Below are positions 26,309 to 33,897 of a stretch of DNA of 64,000 bases, one piece after another. Under the pieces are notes generated by a model. That model did no database searches. It worked only from the letters and a program-made list of their open reading frames with translations, and had not been told where the DNA came from. The position numbers were made by a program, and so were the translations under genes. Position 1 is the first letter of the stretch, and the number at the start of each line of letters is the position of its first letter. The stretch comes from Colwellia polaris (lineage in GTDB: Bacteria > Pseudomonadota > Gammaproteobacteria > Enterobacterales > Alteromonadaceae): positions 1-64,000 of the forward strand of contig NZ_NBOE01000001.1 of assembly GCF_002104515.1 (NCBI RefSeq). Reading direction: 5' to 3'.

Positions 26309-27751
26309 TTATAAGTAAATTCGACCATTAAGCCGAGAAGCCAGTTGACGGTAAAGCAACCATTCGTATCGCTGTGGATGAACAACATCCTTGTTAATTA
26401 ACCATGGACGATGTTTTTGTTGGATAAGTGTACTATCCATTGTTTGCAATGTATTACCTGCTAATAGTTCTGTTTTTGTGGTTTTGAGCTGGGTCACTAA
26501 TGCTTCTGAGCCTTTACCTGCTTGGCATTCAAGACATAGAAACACGGGCCTTAATAACTGCTCAATTAACCCGTTTTGATCATCATAATATTGCCATTGA
26601 TATTCTTCTACCGTGCGTTTTTGCTTTTTTAAGTACAGGCATAGCGTTTCTATATCTTGGTTATTCATTACACTTAATGCTTGTTGCCTAACCGTTGCAA
26701 ATGGTTGATTATCGTCGATACTGTCATCAACAAACAGATGCAGTAATTCTGCGGCTTTGGTGACATTGTCTGCAGCTGACCTCCATGAGTCAAACACTGC
26801 CTGTTGGGCAAACGCATGCGCAGCTTCTTGTTGTTTACGGATATGATGAATAAACCCATCAGCCAATCGCTCTAGGCTTTGCCGTATGCGTTGAGTCAGA
26901 AAACACAGCAACCATAGGTGTTGCTGTGGACGCTTAAAGCGTTTTAGTTTACTGCCATAATAATCCACCATTTCACCGAAGTGTTGTTGGTTTTTAGACG
27001 ATAAGGCTAAGCCCTTAACAGCATTATCAATCTGTCTTGTATAAGGCTGTAACTGATGATACACCGTCAGTTCTTTTTTTAGCTCTGTCACCATAACGCT
27101 TTTTGCACCGGCTCGAAGCTGGCTTAAGGAGAGCCCATCTTTGTCATCGATAATAGTATTTAGAAATCCGTGTAGTTCAGATGAAACATGAATACGAAGC
27201 TTATTATTTAACGCCTTCTTGACCTGTTGGATAACACGACTGATAAGCTTTTGTAAGACAGTATATTTAGGGATGGCAATTCTATGCGTTGCTAGATATT
27301 CAGCGGCTGCATCGAATAGATAACGAGGCTCAAGCCAAGCTTTGCCGACCATAACAAGATGTTCGTACAGCGGCGCAAAGTGCAGACTTTCGTCCCATTT
27401 CTGATAGTTTAATAACCTCAGTATTCTTTGATATATACGGTCACGCTGCATCTTATTAATGCTGAAAGGCCTGATCCCTTTGCCTCCTTGAACTTGCGTT
27501 GAAATAAACTGCATATCGTCAAAGATGAGGTTAAAGCTAGGTGAAAGAATCACAGGCTTAGACTTAAAATACCCTAATAACGCAATGAAATAGCATCGGT
27601 GGTTCCTTAGGCGAATACTTTTCAACTCTGTTAACTCGATCTCGTTTGGCGTAAAATACAATCGTTGTTGTTCAAGTGATAATAGCGGCGGAGAATATAG
27701 ATCAAGCTGCTCAGCTTTGGTAAGAATTGATAGTTCGTTTTTTATAGCCAT
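26309..27751 (-). CDS. tnpA: Tn3-family transposase, N-terminal part (copy B)
   Basis: 480 residues, identical to the protein at 4449-5891. It holds the DNA-binding N-terminal and central regions of TnpA and ends at the same TAA after GRIYL. The start ATG at 27751 has an AGGAAT-like ribosome-binding site overlapping it only weakly (TAATTCCTATGG read on the minus strand). The ~138-base space to the right end must hold the promoter. Confidence 0.85.
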   Translation of the reverse strand: MAIKNELSILTKAEQLDLYSPPLLSLEQQRLYFTPNEIELTELKSIRLRNHRCYFIALLGYFKSKPVILSPSFNLIFDDMQFISTQVQGGKGIRPFSINKMQRDRIYQRILRLLNYQKWDESLHFAPLYEHLVMVGKAWLEPRYLFDAAAEYLATHRIAIPKYTVLQKLISRVIQQVKKALNNKLRIHVSSELHGFLNTIIDDKDGLSLSQLRAGAKSVMVTELKKELTVYHQLQPYTRQIDNAVKGLALSSKNQQHFGEMVDYYGSKLKRFKRPQQHLWLLCFLTQRIRQSLERLADGFIHHIRKQQEAAHAFAQQAVFDSWRSAADNVTKAAELLHLFVDDSIDDNQPFATVRQQALSVMNNQDIETLCLYLKKQKRTVEEYQWQYYDDQNGLIEQLLRPVFLCLECQAGKGSEALVTQLKTTKTELLAGNTLQTMDSTLIQQKHRPWLINKDVVHPQRYEWLLYRQLASRLNGRIYL

Positions 27752-27846
27752 AGGAATTAAATTAAGTTTAAGGGGTTGTTAACCTCATAATTTGCCATAC
27801 TTTGGAGAAGTAACCCACCTTTGTATGCCTTTAAATATGGTGAGTA

Positions 27847-27889
27847 TGGCGATTTATGTTACTTTAGAGGGGAAAATCCCTAGAACCCC
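27847..27889 (-). repeat. Right terminal inverted repeat of Tn3-family copy B
   Basis: 43-base right end identical to 5987-6029. The adjoining base is a further C, so five Cs are read, but by comparison with copy A the element ends at 27889. Confidence 0.9.
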
Positions 27890-27982
27890 CAATACAATAA
27901 AGCTAGAGACAATACAACGAAAATCTTAGGGAAGATCAGAGCCATTGAAGGCTTGCTTAATCAAGGTAAACCAACAGAGTAA
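27890..27982 (+). pseudogene. C-terminal tail of an unidentified gene cut by Tn3 copy B
   Basis: Thirty codons in frame (starting QYNKARDN and ending GLLNQGKPTE, then TAA) run from the transposon end to a stop two bases before the next gene's ATG. The tight spacing and helical composition suggest this was the 3' end of the gene preceding the helicase in the same operon. The rest is missing, and the tail is too short to identify. Since the promoter was presumably upstream of it, the helicase cluster may now depend on readthrough from the element. Confidence 0.55.
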
Positions 27983-27984
27983 AT

Positions 27985-29418
27985 ATGAAATTAAGAAAAT
28001 GGCAAGCTAGTTGTATAAATAAAGCCTTAAAACAATACTCAAGTGGTAATAACCATTTTTTAGCTTTAGCAACACCAGGTGCAGGTAAAACCTTAATGGC
28101 ATCTGAATTGGCAGATCAATTATTAAAAAATAATTTGATCGATTTAATCATTTGTTTTTCACCCTCTTCGATTGTTTCTCAAGATTTTAGCCAAAGTTTG
28201 CAGTTAAGAATTAATGAACGATTCGATGGATTACTGGGGGCTAAAGGACATTCTGTGACCTATCAAAGTTTGCAGTATCTCGATGATAATTTTTGGCAAT
28301 TATTTGAACGGTTTCGAGTGTTCGTAATATTCGATGAGATCCACCATTGTGCAGGGTCGAATATTGACAATGCTAATGCATGGGGTGAACAAATAATACT
28401 GAACATTCAAGATAAGGCGAAATTTACATTAGCTTTAACGGGAACGCCTTGGCGCTCAGATGCTGCTCCAATTGTTCTTTCAAATTATATGCATCCTAGC
28501 AACAAAATAGTATGTGATTATGTTTATGGTCTTGCCGAGTCTATTACAGACGATGTTTGCCGTGTACCTCAAATAATTGCTGTAGATAACAATTATATTT
28601 CTGTTGTTGAAGATGATGAAACGAAAACATTTACTAGCTTTAAATGTTTATTATCGCAATCAATCATTCCGTATCAGGAAATTATTGAAAATGAAAAGGT
28701 CATTAAATACGTAATTTCTTCTGCACAGAAAAAGCTTAATTCAATTAGAGATAAAAACGCTGACGCCGCGGGGTTAATTGTTGCATCTTCTGTCGAGCAT
28801 GCAAGACAGATCTCAACGTTAATGAAAGCCTGCTTTAACGAGGATGCCGCTGTTGTTACTTACAGAGCAAGTGAGCCAACAAGTATTATTCAACAGTTTA
28901 GACATGCACAAACTAAATGGATCATTTCCGTAGGGATGATAAGTGAGGGAACTAATATCCCTCGTTTACAGGTTTGTTGCCATCTCACCAATATAAAAAC
29001 GGAAATGCATTTTAGGCAGGTTTTAGGGCGAATACTTAGAATGACAGCTTCAAAGAATCAAGAGGCTATTATGTACATGCCTGCTGAGCCTAAGTTGTTG
29101 GAATATGCTTATCGAGTTAAGCAAGACGTACCTTTTGAGGCTGATGTTGTTAAGTTTGAAAAGATGAAAACTAGTGTTAAAGAGGGTGTAGATTGTGAGA
29201 CTTCAGATACTGTTTTATTCGACAAGGCATCAAACATTAGCAATAAAGAAAAATTGAAACTTGGTGGATTTGATACTGTTATTGGTCATAAAGCCTTTGA
29301 AGAAACTAGTGACATTGTTGATGAGCATTTTTTAACAAGTTCATATGAAAAAGTAGTCAATATTTTTGGGCGGTTTCAGCAAGAATCTATCGCCTTAGGA
29401 CTGAGTGAGTTGAGGTAG
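27985..29418 (+). CDS. DEAH-type superfamily 2 helicase
   Basis: 477 residues. Motifs: Q-like start LRKWQASCINKAL, Walker A ATPGAGKT (about 29-36), motif II FDEIHH, motif III LTGTPWRSDA, and in the second RecA domain SVGMISEGTNIP (motif V) and FRQVLGRILRM (motif VI). This is the compact ComFA/UvrB/RAD25-like layout, with no recognisable nuclease or specificity domain. The ~75 C-terminal residues are unrelated to the helicase core. It starts two bases after the stop of a truncated gene, so it was an internal member of an operon. Such stand-alone SF2 helicases are frequent in defence and integrative-element clusters. The precise role is unknown. Confidence 0.82.
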   Translation: MKLRKWQASCINKALKQYSSGNNHFLALATPGAGKTLMASELADQLLKNNLIDLIICFSPSSIVSQDFSQSLQLRINERFDGLLGAKGHSVTYQSLQYLDDNFWQLFERFRVFVIFDEIHHCAGSNIDNANAWGEQIILNIQDKAKFTLALTGTPWRSDAAPIVLSNYMHPSNKIVCDYVYGLAESITDDVCRVPQIIAVDNNYISVVEDDETKTFTSFKCLLSQSIIPYQEIIENEKVIKYVISSAQKKLNSIRDKNADAAGLIVASSVEHARQISTLMKACFNEDAAVVTYRASEPTSIIQQFRHAQTKWIISVGMISEGTNIPRLQVCCHLTNIKTEMHFRQVLGRILRMTASKNQEAIMYMPAEPKLLEYAYRVKQDVPFEADVVKFEKMKTSVKEGVDCETSDTVLFDKASNISNKEKLKLGGFDTVIGHKAFEETSDIVDEHFLTSSYEKVVNIFGRFQQESIALGLSELR

Positions 29419-29449
29419 TTATGCTGTATGTTAAGAATTAGAGGTTTGA

Positions 29450-29662
29450 ATGAAGCTATATGAAGTAATTATATTAACGATACCGGTTAAAATTTTTAAT
29501 TTGATCATTTCCGTTATTCCTGCCTATTTCCTTTGGAATTGGATTGTTCCTGATATCTTTGCACTCCCAGAAATAGAGCTGTTACAAATGACAGGGTTAA
29601 TTATTTTAATTCAATGCATTATCAGTCGAGGCTTTATTTCTGTAAACACTGAAGGTGTTTGA
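29450..29662 (+). CDS. Small hydrophobic membrane protein
   Basis: 70 residues with two strongly hydrophobic stretches (about 8-31, including IPVKIFNLIISVIPAYFLW, and about 44-60, LQMTGLIILIQCIIS), giving a two-helix inner-membrane protein. No family is recognised. It lies 31 bases after the helicase gene and is probably co-transcribed with it. Small two-helix membrane proteins also occur as effectors beside nucleic-acid-sensing proteins in abortive defence modules, but nothing in this sequence proves that. Confidence 0.6.
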   Translation: MKLYEVIILTIPVKIFNLIISVIPAYFLWNWIVPDIFALPEIELLQMTGLIILIQCIISRGFISVNTEGV

Positions 29663-29714
29663 AACTAAGTAGGCTGCTTAATAAAAGTTAAAAAGTAATT
29701 TAATTGAGGTAATT

Positions 29715-30008
29715 ATGCTTACTGTTGAGAATTTCAAGGAACGGTTAGAGCGGTCTAATCGTTCGGATTGGCTACATGTAGCAGTTGAAGTTAACAATGC
29801 AAACCAATTATATATTGTTGGCAATGGCGGTATGGGAAATACGATTAGTATGCCTATTGAAAGGTATTTACCTGAAATTAAGGAATGGGTAATTAGGCAG
29901 ATTAACTCTGGTGAATTAATTAAAGATGAAAAGAAAAGTCTTCTGCTAGATAGAAATATCTTGGTTTATTATGTATCTCTACCGCAATTTGCCAAGGAGT
30001 ATATATGA
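29715..30008 (+). CDS. Hypothetical protein, 97 residues
   Basis: A small soluble protein of unknown family beginning MLTVENFKERLERSNRSDWL. A GGMGNT stretch lies mid-protein, a predicted amphipathic helix follows (YLPEIKEWVIRQI), and it has an acidic-to-basic tail. It has a good ribosome-binding site (TTGAGGTAATT before the ATG). Its TGA overlaps the ATG of the next gene by four bases (ATGA), so translation of the two is probably coupled and their products may interact. Confidence 0.6.
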   Translation: MLTVENFKERLERSNRSDWLHVAVEVNNANQLYIVGNGGMGNTISMPIERYLPEIKEWVIRQINSGELIKDEKKSLLLDRNILVYYVSLPQFAKEYI

Positions 30009-30877
30009 AAAAATATAAAACCGTTATACAACAAGATGTAACTGAATTAGTTTGTGATGGTTGTGGTCTTGAGGCGCATGTTCATAAGGGTTATGAATTC
30101 AGCGAGTTTATCTCGATTGAACATAAGTGCGGTTATGGAACTATTCATGGTGATGGCAAGAAACTATCAATAGACTTGTGTCAGCACTGCTTTGCCGACA
30201 TGTGCAGTGATTCGCTAACAATAGTTGACCCTTTAGATGAGAAAATTTCTAGCTCCAATGTAGATAAGTTAGAGTATCAAAATATTTTTCAGGCCATTAC
30301 AAGATCAAAACATGAAGTTAATGAGCTAAAGCAAGGTAGTGATATTAGAATTACTGCTCGCGATATATTATCAGCCAATCAAATATCTAGCCCAAATGAG
30401 CTTCAAGCAGCCATGAAACGTGTAGAACAACTTTGGGATGCGCAATATCAATCGGCTGAGGGTAATGAGCTTCATCAACTTGCAGATTTAATTTGCGCCT
30501 ATGAGAAAAAAGATTGGGACAGTTTTTTTGAAGAAGACCCATTAGCTGATGATGATTTTATGCCCGGCAGATTAAACTTTAAACCTAAGTGCACTTTTGA
30601 TGAAGATAAAACTGCCAGTGGTATGTTATCAAGCATACTTATAAATACCGAGGTTGATGATGAGTCATCAAGAGATTCTGTATTGGTTGATAACGCCCTA
30701 GATGAAACTAAACAATATTTGCTGGAAAGTATTGCTAATGCAATGCATAAACATCCTGAATTACGATTGGGGCAGTTATTAATGAATGCGTTGAGCTTTC
30801 AGCAGTCCTCCCCTGAACTATTTTATATTGAAGATGACGTATTGACAGAAAAAATTAGTCAGTTCTCATGGCGATGA
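30005..30877 (+). CDS. Three-part protein: zinc-ribbon, HigA-like helical module, GQLL domain
   Basis: 290 residues that read as three small modules. Residues 1-75 hold a cysteine cluster, CDGCG...C...LCQHC, a probable zinc ribbon with a GYGTIHGDG turn. Residues about 125-180 (AMKRVEQLWDAQ...EGNELHQLADLICAYEK) resemble the N-terminal helical module of HigA-type antitoxins. The last ~50 residues (LRLGQLLMNAL...LFYIEDDVLTEKI) match a short domain known from small mobile-element proteins. The linker in between is acidic. Such a fusion would be a regulator or adaptor rather than an enzyme. It is coupled by ATGA overlap to the preceding gene. Confidence 0.6.
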   Translation: MKKYKTVIQQDVTELVCDGCGLEAHVHKGYEFSEFISIEHKCGYGTIHGDGKKLSIDLCQHCFADMCSDSLTIVDPLDEKISSSNVDKLEYQNIFQAITRSKHEVNELKQGSDIRITARDILSANQISSPNELQAAMKRVEQLWDAQYQSAEGNELHQLADLICAYEKKDWDSFFEEDPLADDDFMPGRLNFKPKCTFDEDKTASGMLSSILINTEVDDESSRDSVLVDNALDETKQYLLESIANAMHKHPELRLGQLLMNALSFQQSSPELFYIEDDVLTEKISQFSWR

Positions 30878-30921
30878 ATAGTTAACTATTACTAAATGAA
30901 TAAAACAAAAAATTAAAGAAT

Positions 30922-31233
30922 ATGAAAAAAACACTTAGGAAAAATAAAGCTTATTACACTCGGATTGACCGCCTTGCAAAGGTCTGTGATGTAAGTTTTG
31001 ATTTGGCTTTACAAATGATAAAACTAAGAGCGGATGATAAACGATTAACGAGAAAGAAGAAGTCCCATGGCACTTTTATGAATTGGAAAACAGCTTCAAT
31101 GGATACTTTAGGTCTTATGGTTTGTGAATGCTCGAAAAAAGATGGTGAAACTATTAAAATACGAGTATTCATGACTAAAGAAGAATTACCTGCGGATAAA
31201 CAAAGTTTGTGGCAAGAGGTTAGCTCACATTAA
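30922..31233 (+). CDS. Hypothetical basic protein, 103 residues
   Basis: A basic N-terminal half (MKKTLRKNKAYYTRIDRLAK, then RADDKRLTRKKK) is followed by a short mixed region with two cysteines in VCEC. No family is recognised; the charge suggests nucleic-acid contact. It is the last gene of the helicase cluster, 44 bases after its neighbour and on the same strand. No clear terminator follows. Confidence 0.5.
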   Translation: MKKTLRKNKAYYTRIDRLAKVCDVSFDLALQMIKLRADDKRLTRKKKSHGTFMNWKTASMDTLGLMVCECSKKDGETIKIRVFMTKEELPADKQSLWQEVSSH

Positions 31234-31708
31234 ATTGGCTAAATAATGAAATAGATAATCGTCCATGAAAAATTAAATAAACTTGGAAAATCAATACCCA
31301 CCTGAAATACCCAGATATGACATTTGATTTACATGTTTTTTTGAAATACAAATGTAAGTTTCTATGGCGGTTTGGGGCACTTAACGAGTTACAAGTTTTG
31401 ACAATTTTTGGACCGTTTGGTGCGCTAAGAAGAAGTAATGTTTTGAAATTGTGATTGTTTGTCGAGGTCAACTGTACACCCGTTAGTTGTCCTAAACAGG
31501 TCGACAGCTAACTTGATAATTCTCGGCTTAGCGGACGTTCCTAAAATCGGTATTGAGACTCATTTCATTATCAAAAAATCAATGAGAGGTTATATATCAA
31601 TGTCGCCTGAAAGCTGCCATTGACCTTCCAGCATTTGATGTTAACTTTGTGAGCCTATTGCGGACACCAATTCGGTCTTTCTAGTTAAGAATAATAATTA
31701 CCTAAGCT
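31234..31708. other. Non-coding stretch of 475 bases after the helicase cluster
   Basis: No open frame with family resemblance was found; a minus-strand frame at 31220-31471 looks like chance. The segment has mixed composition with GC-richer patches around 31480-31560 and 31600-31670. It may be the junction between mobile DNA and the older chromosome. No repeat or tRNA end was seen. Confidence 0.4.
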
Positions 31709-32263
31709 TCAATGGGGGACGAATAATACAATCCTTATCCGTGATACCAGCTCAAAACCACATGAGTTGCCCATAATTGAGCCTAATACCCATGCCGTTG
31801 TACTAAGCAGCAATATTTCAGCGCCCAAGGTAAAAAATATTAAAGATGCAATAAGCGAATAGAGCACGTAGTATATATATTTACTTCTTTTAATCGAACG
31901 AATTTCATCATAACTGAGCAATAACCCACTCAATGCCGCCCCCAAAAATACAAAAAAGAAACCACAAGTTATGTAAAATAAGAAAGGCGTTAGCGCTTCA
32001 TGAAGAGCGTGAATAAGCGTGTTATGTTCGCCGAACCCAAAACCAAATTGTGGGCAGACAAACAATGTAGCACCACCTGCAAAGGATTCTATAAAGAATA
32101 ATTTTATAAAAACAAGCCATTGCGAAGGGTAGAGATCATGCTCGACCATTTGCATGATTTTGGGTTCAACGCTAGCCGATGGTGCTACCTGTTTAGCATC
32201 AACAAAATTACAAAATTCTTTTAGTAACTGATTTTCAGTTTCAGGTTGATTGGAATTCATCAT
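31709..32263 (-). CDS. Membrane anti-sigma factor, partner of the ECF sigma
   Basis: 184 residues. A soluble acidic N-terminal part of about 45 residues is followed by four hydrophobic segments (about 48-70, 88-116, 125-148 and 149-170), so the protein sits in the inner membrane with its N terminus in the cytoplasm. Its start overlaps the stop of the ECF sigma gene by four bases (ATGA), the usual arrangement for an anti-sigma factor. No zinc-binding HxxxCxxC motif is visible, so this is not a ZAS-type anti-sigma. Function is inferred from position and topology. Confidence 0.65.
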   Translation of the reverse strand: MMNSNQPETENQLLKEFCNFVDAKQVAPSASVEPKIMQMVEHDLYPSQWLVFIKLFFIESFAGGATLFVCPQFGFGFGEHNTLIHALHEALTPFLFYITCGFFFVFLGAALSGLLLSYDEIRSIKRSKYIYYVLYSLIASLIFFTLGAEILLLSTTAWVLGSIMGNSCGFELVSRIRIVLFVPH

Positions 32264-32790
32264 TTTATCTCCTTATCTGACATCAATCCACGTAACAGCC
32301 TTGTCGCACGACTTATTACTTGCCTTATATTGGATGGGGAAGTATCCATACGTGCTGCAATATCGGAAAAAGAGAGGTCGTCATTAAATCTAAGTTCCAG
32401 TGCTTGGCGCTGTTTTTCATTAAGGGTTGATAACTCTGAGAAAGCTTCTGCAATAGATAGACTGTTAACTTTCGCGTCAGGCGCATTAGCTGCTTTTTCA
32501 TGATCTAACTGGAAATACTTGTTCTGCGTTGTCTGTTTTCTAACGTGGTCAATTAAAGTGTTTTTTGCAATGGTAAAAAGCCATGCAATAAAAGGGATAC
32601 TGACTTTGTATTTTAATCGATAAGTATGCAGCTTACTGAAAACCTCCTGAAAAACGTCTTCAGCTTCATCCTGTGATTTTAGTCGTGCGATAAGGTAACT
32701 CATAACTCTACCCTTATGCCGTTGATAAAGCATTCGAAAAGCCTCCATGTCACCTTGGATGTATGCTTGCATCAGTTCCTCATCTGTCAT
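32260..32790 (-). CDS. ECF-type RNA polymerase sigma factor
   Basis: 176 residues. Region 2 covers about residues 10-80 (DMEAFRMLYQRHKGRVM, DEAEDVFQEVFSKL, and FIAWLFTIAKNTLIDH). Region 4 covers about 115-168 (LNEKQRQALELRFNDDLSFS, IAARMDTSPSNIRQVISRA). It directs RNA polymerase to stress-type promoters and is held by the membrane protein encoded directly behind it. A periplasmic protein gene is divergent at 33034 and is a likely target. The sigma gene probably autoregulates from the 243-base divergent region; no promoter was assigned. Confidence 0.87.
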   Translation of the reverse strand: MTDEELMQAYIQGDMEAFRMLYQRHKGRVMSYLIARLKSQDEAEDVFQEVFSKLHTYRLKYKVSIPFIAWLFTIAKNTLIDHVRKQTTQNKYFQLDHEKAANAPDAKVNSLSIAEAFSELSTLNEKQRQALELRFNDDLSFSDIAARMDTSPSNIRQVISRATRLLRGLMSDKEIK

Positions 32791-33033
32791 TCAGTTAACC
32801 TCTTACTACTAATACGGTTTAACAAGGTTTTTTGTGACATAAAAATTCAATATTGATTGGTTAAGATTAAATATCCAAGATACCTGGACATTTCCCATAA
32901 GAAAAAAAGATTATAGCATTTGTCACAAAATAGTTCGCTGCCACGTTGTTATACTCAAACGCAGCAAAAATTTGCTTTGTTTAAATTAATCTATTTCAAT
33001 TAACCGAACAAATAACGATCAGGAATACAAATC

Positions 33034-33486
33034 ATGAAAAAATTATCTTTATTCATTCTAGCCTCATCTTTCATCTTTGGTGGCTCTCAGCAGCTATATG
33101 CAGCTCAGCAAGAGCATAACCACCAACACAGCGCAAATAGCGAGGAAAAAGCAATTGATGGGCTTAGCCTAAACCATGGAAAACGATGGGAAATGGATAA
33201 ACATACGAGAATAATGTCAGTAAAAATGAATGATACGTTTTTTAATTCTGACCATTCAACTCTAGCTAGCTTAAACTTTTTAGGTATCAAGCTAGAAAAA
33301 CAACTTAACGAGCTGATTGCTGGGTGTACAATGGACGGCGAAGCGCATAACCAGCTGCATTTATTTTTGACTGACTATATTCCAACCGTGCAGGATCTTG
33401 CCAAAGCAAAAAATTTGGATATGGCAAGAAGATCTGCAATTAAGCTAAAAGGCTATCTTGAAGGCTATAAAAAACATTTCAAATAA
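33034..33486 (+). CDS. Small exported histidine-containing protein
   Basis: 150 residues with a clear signal peptide (about 1-23, ending QLYAAQ). A short EHNHQHS patch that could bind metal is followed by a helical body (DGLSLNHGKRWEMDKHTRIM, later LHLFLTDYIPTVQDLAK) with one cysteine. Similar small periplasmic proteins occur next to metal-stress genes and ECF sigma factors, but I do not recognise a named family. It is divergent from the ECF sigma gene, suggesting it belongs to that regulon. A 36-bp perfect palindrome follows it at 33546-33581. Confidence 0.6.
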   Translation: MKKLSLFILASSFIFGGSQQLYAAQQEHNHQHSANSEEKAIDGLSLNHGKRWEMDKHTRIMSVKMNDTFFNSDHSTLASLNFLGIKLEKQLNELIAGCTMDGEAHNQLHLFLTDYIPTVQDLAKAKNLDMARRSAIKLKGYLEGYKKHFK

Positions 33487-33897
33487 ACTGGAACGGTGGC
33501 TACTTTAGGTTTAATTGAGTCAGAGAGTATTTTATTAATGTTATCGGCAGTTAGTTAGTAGTGCACTACTAACTAACTGCCTGTGAGAAAGAGTGTTCTA
33601 ATGTCTGCTTATCGTACATTTGATAAATAAACTTCACAGTTAAATTGACGTCAATTGCTAACGTTTTGGGACAGTAAGGGACCCTAATTAGGAAAAACTG
33701 AATCTACAGGCTAAAGCGGTCATAAGTAGGGTTTCCATATATGGTCACTCGATACGAAAGTGTGCATTAATAAAACTCTATTTTAATAATTAATTTGTTC
33801 TTGATAGCATAAATAATTAGATGCAACGAGGGCTGTTGTGATCATACAGCGGACATTTACTTCATCCTTCTATGGCTGCATGGAGTATAATCCAGGT
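33487..33897. other. Non-coding stretch of 411 bases with a large palindrome
   Basis: No gene seen. The main structure is a perfect 36-bp palindrome at 33546-33581, reported separately. The rest is AT-rich, with no terminator that ends in a T-run for the plus-strand gene before it or for the minus-strand kinase gene that ends at 33898. Confidence 0.5.
33546..33581. repeat. Perfect 36-bp palindrome
   Basis: The left arm GGCAGTTAGTTAGTAGTG is followed at once by its exact reverse complement, with a central GTGCAC and no spacer. It contains a repeated GTTAGTTAGTA unit. It lies 60 bases after a plus-strand gene and lacks a following T-run. It may be a cruciform-forming or protein-binding site, or a decayed terminator. 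Confidence 0.75.

Larger units (their letters stand above)
24680..27889 (-). mobile_element. Tn3-family tnpA-only insertion element, copy B
   Basis: A second 3,210-bp copy in the same orientation as copy A, displaced by 21,860 bases. Its terminal repeats match those of copy A, and both its transposase parts translate identically; no base difference was noticed by eye. Left flank TACTT and right flank CAATA do not match each other, nor do they pair with the flanks of copy A. On its right it has cut the 5' part from a gene whose tail is at 27890-27982. Near-identity of the copies points to recent duplication or homogenisation. Direct orientation means that recombination between the copies would excise the catabolic island as a circle and leave one element behind. 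Confidence 0.92.

Noticed and set aside
31220-31471. 83-residue minus-strand frame after the helicase cluster
   Set aside because: Overlaps the end of the gene at 30922-31233, has no ribosome-binding site of note and no recognisable family.
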